Part shown: in pieces, positions 33,819-41,319 of the stretch | Layout: each line of letters starts with the position of its first letter | Position numbering within the stretch: the first letter of the stretch is position 1 | Assembly (NCBI GenBank): GCA_035652815.1 | Contig: DASRDB010000009.1 | Coordinates: forward strand, 316,204 to 380,203 | Direction of reading: 5' to 3' | Length of the DNA: 64,000 bases | Source: DASRDB01 sp035652815 | GTDB lineage: Bacteria; Chloroflexota; Ktedonobacteria; Ktedonobacterales; Ktedonobacteraceae | Translations under genes and position numbers: made by a program | The notes under the pieces: model-generated | What the model was told of the DNA's origin: nothing | Seen by the model: only the letters and a program-made list of their open reading frames with translations | The model's database searches: none

Positions 33819-34745
33819 ATGGCTGCTACCGATCCGCCTGCCACGACTTCCGCATTCAACCAGAGGCAACCTTCAAACAACCTGGTAGTGAAGTGTAACA
33901 GGTGCCGGGAGATCATTATCTCTCGCGAGTGGGAAAAGAACCTGAAGGTCTGTCCGCGTTGCAATTACCACTTCAAGCTGTCTGCTTCTGAACGAATTGA
34001 TATGCTGGTAGACCCCGGCAGCTTCGTCGAGACGGACGCGGACATTATTTCGGTCGATCCCTTGAATTTCGTCAGCCGCACGAAGGACGAGATACAGGAA
34101 TACGCCAAAAAGCTGAACGACGAGCGGCAAAAGGTGAAGCTGAATGAGGGCGTAGTGAGTGGCCATGCCACCATTGAGGGTATGCCACTCGCGCTGGCTG
34201 TGATGGACTTCCGCTTCATCGGCGGCAGCATGGGATCAGCGGTCGGAGAAAAGATTACGCGCACTATTGAGCTTGGGCTTGAAAGGCGCGTCCCTGTCCT
34301 GATCAGTTCGGCCTCGGGTGGAGCGCGCATGCAGGAAGGCTTATTTTCGCTGATGCAGATGGCAAAGACCTCTGCTGCGCTGGCAAGGCTCGGCGAGGCG
34401 CGCGTGCCATTCTTCAGCCTGCTTACTGACCCGACAACGGGCGGCGTGACAGCCAGCTTTGCCATGCTGGGTGATGTAATCCTGGCGGAGCCGGGCGCGT
34501 TGATCTGCTTTGCTGGTCCGCGTGTCATCGAACAATTCATGCATATCAAGCTGCCGGAGGGTTCGGTCAACTCCGAGTTCGTTCTCCAGCATGGCATGAT
34601 CGACGCAGTGGTTCACCGGCGCGACCTGCGCGCAACACTTGCAAGGTTGCTCCGTTTCTACAGGGTGCCTGAGAAGGCTGCTCATGCGTTTCATCCAATT
34701 TCAGAGCATGTAGGGGAAAACGATGGCTTACGACCTGGAGTTTGA
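33819..34745 (+). CDS. accD: Acetyl-CoA carboxylase carboxyltransferase subunit beta
   Basis: 308 aa. With AccA it transfers carboxyl from biotin to acetyl-CoA, making malonyl-CoA for fatty acid synthesis. The N-terminal zinc ribbon has C26, C29, C45 and C48 (KCNRCRE and KVCPRCNYHF). The crotonase-fold core has GSMGSAVGEKITR, SSASGGARMQEG, LLTDPTTGGVTASFAMLGDV and EPGALICFAGPRVIE. GGAGG precedes the ATG. Its last 23 bases overlap accA, consistent with coupled synthesis of the two subunits. Confidence 0.96.
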   Translation: MAATDPPATTSAFNQRQPSNNLVVKCNRCREIIISREWEKNLKVCPRCNYHFKLSASERIDMLVDPGSFVETDADIISVDPLNFVSRTKDEIQEYAKKLNDERQKVKLNEGVVSGHATIEGMPLALAVMDFRFIGGSMGSAVGEKITRTIELGLERRVPVLISSASGGARMQEGLFSLMQMAKTSAALARLGEARVPFFSLLTDPTTGGVTASFAMLGDVILAEPGALICFAGPRVIEQFMHIKLPEGSVNSEFVLQHGMIDAVVHRRDLRATLARLLRFYRVPEKAAHAFHPISEHVGENDGLRPGV

Positions 34746-35709
34746 AAAGCCGCTCGCTGAGCTGGAAAGAAGGATTATTGCCCTGCAGCGCAAGGGCGAC
34801 CGTCTGAAACCTGACGAATACCGGCAATTACAGGATGCGGAACGGGAGCTTCGCCGCCGCACCGAGGAGATTTACAAAAATCTCTCGTCCTGGGATACGG
34901 TGCAGGTGGCCCGCCACAAGGACCGTCCCTATTCGGCGGACTATATTCGCCTGATGTGTGAAGACTTCTTCCAGTTACACGGCGACCGCTCCTACGCCGA
35001 CGACCCGGCTATTCTCGCGGGACCAGCCATCATCGACGGCGAGCATGTCATGCTGATCTGCCATGAAAAGGGACGCGACATGAAGGACAAGCAGGCGCAC
35101 AATTTCGGCATGCCGCATCCCGAGGGCTACCGCAAAGCGGGTCGCATCATGCAGCAGGCCGAAAAGTTTGGCATGCCAATCATCTGCCTGATCGATACGC
35201 CCGGCGCTTTTCCCGCGCTGGCCGACGAGGAACGCGGCCAGGCCGAAGCTATCGCCGCCAACCTGTATTTGATGGCCCGCCTGCGAGTTCCCATTGTCGC
35301 GGCTGTCATCGGTGAAGGCGGCAGCGGCGGCGCTATCGCCATCAGCGAGGCCGACCGCATTCTGATGATGGAACACAGCATCTACGCGGTCGCCATGCCC
35401 GAAGCCTCTGCCTCAATTCTCTGGCGCGACAAGGCCTACGCTCCGCAAGCTGCCGAGGCCATGCGAGTCAGCGCCAAAGAACTCAAAGCGCTCGGCCTGA
35501 TCGATGAACTCATCCCCGAGCCGCTCGGGGGCGCGCACCGCAACCATCGTTTAGCCGCCGACAACCTGAAGGCCGCTCTGCTCCGCAACCTGCGCGAGCT
35601 ACAGCAGCTTCCGGTGGATGAGCTACTCGAAAAGCGCTACCAGAAATTCAGAAATATCGGCGTCTTCGGGCACGCACCGGAGCCAATCTCTACTCAGCAA
35701 TCGCACTAA
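34723..35709 (+). CDS. accA: Acetyl-CoA carboxylase carboxyltransferase subunit alpha
   Basis: 328 aa. Partner of AccD in the carboxyltransferase heterotetramer. The N-terminal helical segment LEFEKPLAELERRIIALQRK is typical of AccA. The core shows DRSYADDPAILAGPA, IDTPGAFPALADEERGQAEA, GEGGSGGAIAISEADRI and MPEASASILWRDKAYAPQAA. Length is normal for the family. It overlaps accD by 23 bases and is followed by a hairpin and tRNA-Leu. Confidence 0.96.
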   Translation: MAYDLEFEKPLAELERRIIALQRKGDRLKPDEYRQLQDAERELRRRTEEIYKNLSSWDTVQVARHKDRPYSADYIRLMCEDFFQLHGDRSYADDPAILAGPAIIDGEHVMLICHEKGRDMKDKQAHNFGMPHPEGYRKAGRIMQQAEKFGMPIICLIDTPGAFPALADEERGQAEAIAANLYLMARLRVPIVAAVIGEGGSGGAIAISEADRILMMEHSIYAVAMPEASASILWRDKAYAPQAAEAMRVSAKELKALGLIDELIPEPLGGAHRNHRLAADNLKAALLRNLRELQQLPVDELLEKRYQKFRNIGVFGHAPEPISTQQSH

Positions 35710-35717
35710 AAACTGAT

Positions 35718-35745
35718 CGTGCCAGGATATTGACTTCCTGGCACG
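35718..35745. terminator. Hairpin after accA, overlapping the tRNA promoter
   Basis: CGTGCCAGGA (35718-35727) and TCCTGGCACG (35736-35745) form a perfect 10-base-pair stem with an eight-base loop. There is no T-run after it, so termination would be weak. The loop and right arm contain the -35 box and part of the spacer of the tRNA promoter. Confidence 0.55.
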
Positions 35746-35758
35746 AATCATGTATGAT
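35730..35758 (+). promoter_or_regulatory. Promoter of tRNA-Leu
   Basis: TTGACT (35730-35735), a 17-base spacer, TATGAT (35753-35758). The expected start is about 10 bases before the tRNA 5' end. Confidence 0.75.
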
Positions 35759-35776
35759 GCACTCACCAATCAATAA

Positions 35777-35860
35777 GCCGGCGTGGCGGAATCGGTATAC
35801 GCGATTGTCTCAAAAACAATTCCCCGTAAGGGGTTGAGGGTTCGAGTCCCTCCACCGGCA
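35777..35860 (+). tRNA. tRNA-Leu (anticodon CAA)
   Basis: 84 bases, class II. Acceptor arm GCCGGCG (35777-35783) pairs with CACCGGC (35853-35859) except for a C-A mismatch at the sixth pair; discriminator A at 35860. Anticodon stem ATTGT/ACAAT encloses CTCAAAA with anticodon CAA at 35811-35813, reading UUG. The long variable arm is CCCC-GTAA-GGGG. The T arm is GAGGG-TTCGAGT-CCCTC. CCA is not encoded (CTA follows). Confidence 0.95.
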
Positions 35861-35879
35861 CTACTATAAAAGATGAGAC

Positions 35880-35917
35880 GGTTCAAGCGATGTGTAAATG
35901 GGCTTGAGCCATTTTTG
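35880..35917 (+). terminator. Rho-independent terminator of tRNA-Leu
   Basis: GGTTCAAGC (35880-35888) pairs with GCTTGAGCC (35902-35910), with one G-U pair, followed by ATTTTTG (35911-35917). Confidence 0.8.
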
Positions 35918-36258
35918 TTCCATTGACTTTTGTAAAGTACCCTCATGAAGTTCCGTAACCATTTCTACCCATAAGGAATACCACTTTTTTACCGATGATT
36001 ATAGGAAGGATTTCGTGTATTATATCTGGTAACACGAATGTGAGGAGCCGGAAACCGAAGAATTTAACACTACCCTCCAGAGCGCCTGTCTTCCTTTTTC
36101 GTACTTACGGCTCGTCTCACTCAGGCACAGCTTACAGCAATTGCTTGTACTACGTCAATAACCCTCTCCCTTGAAAGGAATGGGCAACTCTTGCGCATAA
36201 CAACTCCTGACTGGCAGGCTTTCGCAGCAGTGCTACGATCATGACCAGGAGAACAGAC
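35918..36258. other. Intergenic region without recognised features
   Basis: About 340 bases between the tRNA terminator and the small membrane protein gene. No repeat, RNA or convincing promoter was seen. Confidence 0.4.
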
Positions 36259-36585
36259 ATGGATACTAGGTCTCTACGGCGATGGAGTACTGGTGTATCT
36301 GTACTTATTGTGGTTGCAATCGCTCTTTTTATTTACTGGTTGAAGAGAAGGTTCACTAACCCCATAAGATACCCGGCTGGCCAGGCGATCATTCGCTACA
36401 TTCAACTGCATGATCAATGTTCAGAGGAGGAAGCATACCAGCGCCTGGCAGCCTTTATCAAAAGGCATATTCCGCTAGACGACTGGTCTTTTGTCGATTA
36501 CAGGCTGGCTCATGATAGGCAGAGCCTGTTAGCTCTCGCACAACAGATTTTGATGCACAATCCCGATGAGATAGATGAAATCTAG
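36259..36585 (+). CDS. Small single-pass membrane protein of unknown function
   Basis: 108 aa from the ATG at 36259, which has AGGAG seven bases upstream; an ATG six codons earlier overlaps this site. A membrane helix (VSVLIVVAIALFIYWL, about residues 13-28) is followed by a basic stretch and an about 75-residue soluble domain with two helical segments (AIIRYIQLHDQCSEEEAYQR and LAHDRQSLLALAQQILMH). No family recognised. It stands alone between the tRNA gene and the convergent NRPS gene. Confidence 0.6.
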   Translation: MDTRSLRRWSTGVSVLIVVAIALFIYWLKRRFTNPIRYPAGQAIIRYIQLHDQCSEEEAYQRLAAFIKRHIPLDDWSFVDYRLAHDRQSLLALAQQILMHNPDEIDEI

Positions 36586-36716
36586 CCGCGCAGACCCTCT
36601 CTCATGATTGTATCAACACGCTGATGTTGTAAAAAAAGTGACAACCGCTTGTATCGCCGCGTCCCTTTGACCTATTCAGCCGAACCGTAGCGTATCACGG
36701 TACCCGTGAGAAACGA

Positions 36717-39494
36717 TCAGCGCCCTCGCCTACCAGCGAGACCTGAAAAGATAGACTTGAGCAATGAAGTTCGCCCCGGGCCTTTGGCATCTACCGAACC
36801 TTGCGCAGTCCTGGGAACAGATGTATCTGTCTGAGTCAGCACCATGGACAACTGCTCGATGGTCGGCCCGGCAAGCAGGGTGGCCGCCGAGACCTTCTTG
36901 CCCCATACCTGCTCGATACGATCGACCAGGCGAACAGCCAGCAGAGAATGCCCTCCAAGTTCGAAGAAATTATCCCGGATGCCGATGGGACGCACCCCCA
37001 GCAGCTCTTCCCAGATCTGTACAAGTTGTTGATGCACTGGTGATGTCGGAACAGCGAAGCCTTCTGCCAAATCCGACCTGCCGTTATCTGGGGCGGGAAG
37101 AGCGCGGCGATCAACCTTGCCACCTGGAGTAAGTGGAAGGGCTTCCAGCAAGACGAAGGCCGACGGAACCATGTAGTCGGGAAGTTGCTCCCGCATAAAG
37201 TGGCGCAGGTCGCTTCCAGTTAGAACAACATCGTGCCGGGGAACAACGTATGCCACCAGGCTTTTACTACCCGTCACATCCTCCCGAGCGAGTACTAACG
37301 CTTCCTGAAGATACGGGTGCTTTCTCAGTACTGCCTCGACCTCTCCCAGTTCAACACGATAGCCGCGAATCTTCACCTGATGGTCGATGCGACCCAGAAA
37401 CTCAATGTCGCCTGTGGGTAAGAAACGCGCCAGGTCTCCTGTTTTGTACAGGCGCGCACCGGGCGAGCTGCTAAATGGGTGAGGAATAAACTTCTGCGCG
37501 GTCAATTCGGGCCGATTGAGGTATCCCCTTGCCAGCCCTGCACCACCGATATAGAGTTCAGCGGGTACCCCGATGGGTACAACATTCAAGAACCTATCCA
37601 GGAGATAGACCTGAGCGTTAGGGATTGGACGCCCAATCGGTACCGGCTGCACAGCAACACCTGCTTCCGTCGATTCTGCCACCCAATACATGGTTGCGAC
37701 AATGGTTGTTTCAGTGGGGCCATATGTATTCACAAGCTGAACCGTTGAACCTACATGCTTCTGCCATACCACCACCAGTTCCGGTAAGGCAGCTTCTCCG
37801 CCGATAATCACCAGGCGCAATGCGGGGTGCAACACTAGTCCGTCAGCAACAATTTTCCTCGTCAGCTCGTGCCAGTATGCTGTTGGCAGGTCCAGCACAG
37901 TAATCTCCCACTCCCGGCATTTCTCAAGGAACAGAGGAATCGAATCGACCATAGAGGCAGTTCGCAGGACGAGCGTCGCCCCGCGCGTCAAGCAAGTATA
38001 TATCTCTTCGGCGCTTGCATCAAAATTCAGCGTGGCAAATTGCAGCACCCGGTCGGTTGTCTTCAGGGCATAAGCAGCACCGGCTACGTGCGCGTAGTTG
38101 ACTAATGATCGATGCTCGATCACGACGCCTTTCGGAGTGCCCGTTGAACCGGATGTATAGATGATATAGGCTGCATGCTCTTCCGTTACACCACTTACCG
38201 GATTCTCCTCGCTCTCCTGGCTAATCCTCTCCCACTCCTCGTCGAGATGGACAACCTTCACCTCACGCCTGATCTCATCCATCTTGAAGTGTCTCTGCGC
38301 CAGGAGGACTGGTGCCCTTGCATCTTCGAGCATAAAGGAAAGCCGCTCAGGTGGATAGGTTGGATCGAGGGGGACATACGCTCCTCCTGCTTTGAGAATA
38401 CCCAGTAAGCTAACCATCATCTCTAAGGAACGCTCCACACAGATCCCCACCGGTACTTCTGGCCCCACACCAAGCCCTTGCAGGTAATGGGCCAGTTGAT
38501 TGGCGCGCCGGTTCAGTTGCTGATAGGTCAGATACGCATCCTCGTAGACCACCGCTACAGCATCTGGAGCGTGTTCCACTTGAGCCTCGAATAGCTGGTG
38601 AATACACTTATCCTTTGGATAATCGACGGCGGTGTCATTCCATTCCACGATGAGCTGCCTCCGCTCTTCCTCCGTCAGGAGCGTTAAGGCCGAAAGGTGC
38701 CGCGCAGGATCATCAACGATGCTCTCTAACAATCTCTGCCAATGACCTGCTATCCTTGTGATAGTGGCCTTCTCAAAAAGACCTGCGTTATAACAGAAGT
38801 TCCCCTGAAATCCCTTCTCTGTATCCTGGATAGTGAGTAACAAATCCAGCATTGGGACATTTTTCACATAAGAGAGTTCGGCCTCGTTTTCCGCCGCCGG
38901 GCACTCATCAAACGCAAATACTATCTGGCATAATGGATGGAGGTTAGAATCTTGTTCTACCTGCAACGTCTCTACCAGTTGCTCAAACGGCACATTTCCG
39001 TATTCATATACCTCTGACATAGCCTCGTCTGTCTCCTTCAGAAGTTCTTTGAAGGAGAGATTTCCTGCCAGCCTGGGACGCAGTATGAGCAGGTTGGCGA
39101 AGCCATTTCTCGCTTCGCCATCCCTGACGCCCCCGTCTAACTCACGTCTTCTGCTGAGAATCCCGACGAGTAGTTCATCCTGGCCAGTATAGTGAAAGAG
39201 CAGGGTGTTAAAGGCTGCTAACAGGGTAATGAAAACACTGACACGATTTTGCTGGCTTACTGTTTTGAGTGAGGCTGTCAATTGCTGTGGTAACACGAAG
39301 AGATATTGCGCGCTTCGCGATGCTCTGGTTGAGGAGCGAGGATGATCGGCAGGCAGTTCCAGCACGGGAGGCGCATCCTCCAGCCGCCTCTTCCAATAAG
39401 TGAGGCAATCCCCGATCACCTGCTCTCGTTGCGAACCCTGCTGCACCGCACTTGCGATGTATTGGTCCGAGAAGTTCTGAGCGTGTAAATCCAT
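36717..39494 (-). CDS. NRPS module: partial condensation domain, adenylation, carrier
   Basis: 925 aa. The adenylation domain (about 305-800) shows YIIYTSGSTGTPKG, TYGPTETTI, ELYIGGAGLARGYLNRPELT, YKTGDLARFLPTGDIEFLGR and the catalytic-Lys end PLTPGGKVDRRALP. The carrier domain (about 825-895) has DNFFELGGHSLLAV with the phosphopantetheine Ser. The N-terminal about 290 residues are only the second half of a condensation domain (FITLLAAFNTLLFHYTGQDE, GFANLLILR, PFEQLVETL); the HHxxxDG half is absent, so it cannot condense as it stands. No thioesterase. Reading the pocket by eye I get D-A-E-T-I-G-T-I-V; Glu at the third position hints at a basic amino acid (low confidence). The start at 39494 follows AAGAGG; the frame also opens from TTG at 39518. 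Confidence 0.9.
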   Translation of the reverse strand: MDLHAQNFSDQYIASAVQQGSQREQVIGDCLTYWKRRLEDAPPVLELPADHPRSSTRASRSAQYLFVLPQQLTASLKTVSQQNRVSVFITLLAAFNTLLFHYTGQDELLVGILSRRRELDGGVRDGEARNGFANLLILRPRLAGNLSFKELLKETDEAMSEVYEYGNVPFEQLVETLQVEQDSNLHPLCQIVFAFDECPAAENEAELSYVKNVPMLDLLLTIQDTEKGFQGNFCYNAGLFEKATITRIAGHWQRLLESIVDDPARHLSALTLLTEEERRQLIVEWNDTAVDYPKDKCIHQLFEAQVEHAPDAVAVVYEDAYLTYQQLNRRANQLAHYLQGLGVGPEVPVGICVERSLEMMVSLLGILKAGGAYVPLDPTYPPERLSFMLEDARAPVLLAQRHFKMDEIRREVKVVHLDEEWERISQESEENPVSGVTEEHAAYIIYTSGSTGTPKGVVIEHRSLVNYAHVAGAAYALKTTDRVLQFATLNFDASAEEIYTCLTRGATLVLRTASMVDSIPLFLEKCREWEITVLDLPTAYWHELTRKIVADGLVLHPALRLVIIGGEAALPELVVVWQKHVGSTVQLVNTYGPTETTIVATMYWVAESTEAGVAVQPVPIGRPIPNAQVYLLDRFLNVVPIGVPAELYIGGAGLARGYLNRPELTAQKFIPHPFSSSPGARLYKTGDLARFLPTGDIEFLGRIDHQVKIRGYRVELGEVEAVLRKHPYLQEALVLAREDVTGSKSLVAYVVPRHDVVLTGSDLRHFMREQLPDYMVPSAFVLLEALPLTPGGKVDRRALPAPDNGRSDLAEGFAVPTSPVHQQLVQIWEELLGVRPIGIRDNFFELGGHSLLAVRLVDRIEQVWGKKVSAATLLAGPTIEQLSMVLTQTDTSVPRTAQGSVDAKGPGRTSLLKSIFSGLAGRRGR

Positions 39495-40404
39495 AAAACC
39501 TCTTATCCAGTGGAGCAAAATAGTTTGAAGAGCTAATTCCGTATAATAGTTTACCAGGCGTCAATTGCAGGAGCAACCATAAAAGCACGAGACTTTTAAG
39601 CGGGTATTCACTCGTGGTTTTCGTGAGCAATTGTACTATAATCTCAATCGCTCCCCCGGCATAAATACGTAGGAAATCTGGGTAATTACACGTAGTACAT
39701 ATATAATTGTACGTATTATTACTTACCTTAATATAAATATAGTAGTAATTTTATCTAATTTATTCCATGATTGACTATATTCATCAAATATGTTATATTG
39801 TTGTTTGTAGATTAACTGAGATAATCAAGCGATAGCTATAGATATTCCTGCCTTATTTTTACCCTGGTTCTGGCTTTTGTGCATTTGCTCATAGATGTGT
39901 ACGATAGCAGAGATTATTCAGTTGAAGAAAGCAAATGGGGGCAGAAAAACTGTAGCCAAATGAGATGAGACGTTAGTGGGTACCCCCTCACCCCTGGTCT
40001 ATATCTTTTACCGAAGAAGCTCTTTGTTGAAGAAGAGCTTTGGCTCTTTATCCTTATCCCTAATCGTTTGACCCGTTCATAAAGAGCGAGCCAGCAATTC
40101 GAGCATGTTTGCTGTCGTTCTTAATGAAGCGAAACCTCATCAAAATTTATGGAAAAAGGAATAATTCAGTTGATTATGTTTACACATCCATTTAAAGTTC
40201 ATAAATAAATTACACAAAGTTTATCAAGATATTGAAAAAACAATAAATTTATGTTATAACAATGTGGGGGTTAAGTTTGTGGCTGCTTATCCGGTTAAAG
40301 AAGAACGCAAACGCCATTCCTGGCTACCTCGGTCGGCCTGATATGATTTGTGAGAAATCTTGTAGAGCGTCTTCATTCAGTGTTTGTAGAAATGAGGCTC
40401 TTTC
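39495..40404. other. AT-rich divergent intergenic region
   Basis: About 900 bases between the NRPS gene (minus) and the orphan response regulator (plus). 39640-40260 is visibly more AT-rich than the rest of the window. It holds the promoter at 40232-40260; no gene or repeat was recognised. Confidence 0.55.
40232..40260 (+). promoter_or_regulatory. Sigma-70 type promoter of the orphan response regulator
   Basis: TTGAAA (40232-40237), a 17-base spacer, TATAAC (40255-40260). About 140 bases of leader precede the ATG at 40405. Confidence 0.65.
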
Positions 40405-41169
40405 ATGTCTTACTTGCGTCTTGACCAGTTATCCCAGAGTAGTCTTACGGAGACGGACCCCTCGACTCCTACAGCCAGGCCGGTATCAGTGTTAGTTGTT
40501 GATGATCATGCACTGATTCGTGCTGCAATGAGCCAGTTATTGTCTTCTCAGCGCGAGATCAAGCAGGTCGTTTCCTCACAAAACTATGCTGAGGCCGAGG
40601 CGCAGGCTTCCAGACTACATCCTGATATCATCTGGCTGGATATGCATGTCGCCCACTCTGATAGTATCGCCGAGATCCATCGCTTGAGGAGACTCTCTCC
40701 CGATTCCCGCATTGTAGCGCTAGCCGATGTCGAGGACGAGCAGGAGGCATTTGCGGCGATTATGGCGGGTGCCCAGGGCTATCGCTCAAAACAAGATATC
40801 GATTTCGACGATATCATGTCGGTGATTCATGCCCTGTGCCGTGGAGAGTTTGTCCTGCGACCGGAATTGCTCACCCGTATGATGCAGCGCTTACGCGCTG
40901 CCGCGCTGCCGCTCTGGGGAACCGATAATGGAGTAGGTAGCCGGGTATTGTTGCGCAGCGGGGATATCAATCAACTCGTGCATTTGACGACGCGGGAACG
41001 TGAGATACTTCAGCTCATCAGTCAGGGACTTCGGGATCGTGACATCGCCGAAGGGCTGCATATTTCAGAGAAGACCGTTCAAAAGCACGTACAGAGCATC
41101 TTAAGCAAGCTCGGCGCGCAGAACCGCACAGAGGCCGCCTACCTCATCCTTCATCAACCGGCTTCCTGA
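40405..41169 (+). CDS. Orphan NarL-type response regulator with atypical receiver
   Basis: 254 aa. Likely pathway regulator of the surrounding biosynthetic genes. The receiver (about 28-150) keeps the acidic pair (VLVVDDHALIRAAM), the acceptor Asp (DIIWLDMHVA) and a Lys (GYRSKQD). The conserved Ser/Thr of the fourth strand appears to be Ala (RIVALADVED), so phosphorylation-driven switching may be altered. The LuxR helix-turn-helix (about 190-250) is clear: TTREREILQLISQGLRDRD and ISEKTVQKHVQSILSKLGA. No sensor kinase is adjacent. GAGG lies upstream of the ATG, and the gene has its own promoter and terminator. Location between the NRPS and adenylation genes suggests cluster control. Confidence 0.92.
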   Translation: MSYLRLDQLSQSSLTETDPSTPTARPVSVLVVDDHALIRAAMSQLLSSQREIKQVVSSQNYAEAEAQASRLHPDIIWLDMHVAHSDSIAEIHRLRRLSPDSRIVALADVEDEQEAFAAIMAGAQGYRSKQDIDFDDIMSVIHALCRGEFVLRPELLTRMMQRLRAAALPLWGTDNGVGSRVLLRSGDINQLVHLTTREREILQLISQGLRDRDIAEGLHISEKTVQKHVQSILSKLGAQNRTEAAYLILHQPAS

Positions 41170-41179
41170 GGCGGATATC

Positions 41180-41220
41180 AAAAGACTTTTCGCCAGGTAT
41201 TGACGAAAAGCCTTTTCTTT
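41180..41220 (+). terminator. Terminator after the orphan response regulator
   Basis: AAAAGACTTTTCG (41180-41192) and CGAAAAGCCTTTT (41204-41216) pair with one mismatch across an 11-base loop, followed by CTTT. Confidence 0.75.
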
Positions 41221-41319
41221 GTATTACACCGGGGAGTGAGGAATGGCGAGTCCTTGTTTGGGGGCCATCATGGTCTTTCATGACGCTCCCCCAAATCACG
41301 ATACAGCTGCCTGCTCTAT

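Noticed and set aside
36717..39518. A complete C-A-T NRPS module
   Set aside because: No HHxxxDG motif and too short an N-terminus; only the second half of the condensation domain is present.
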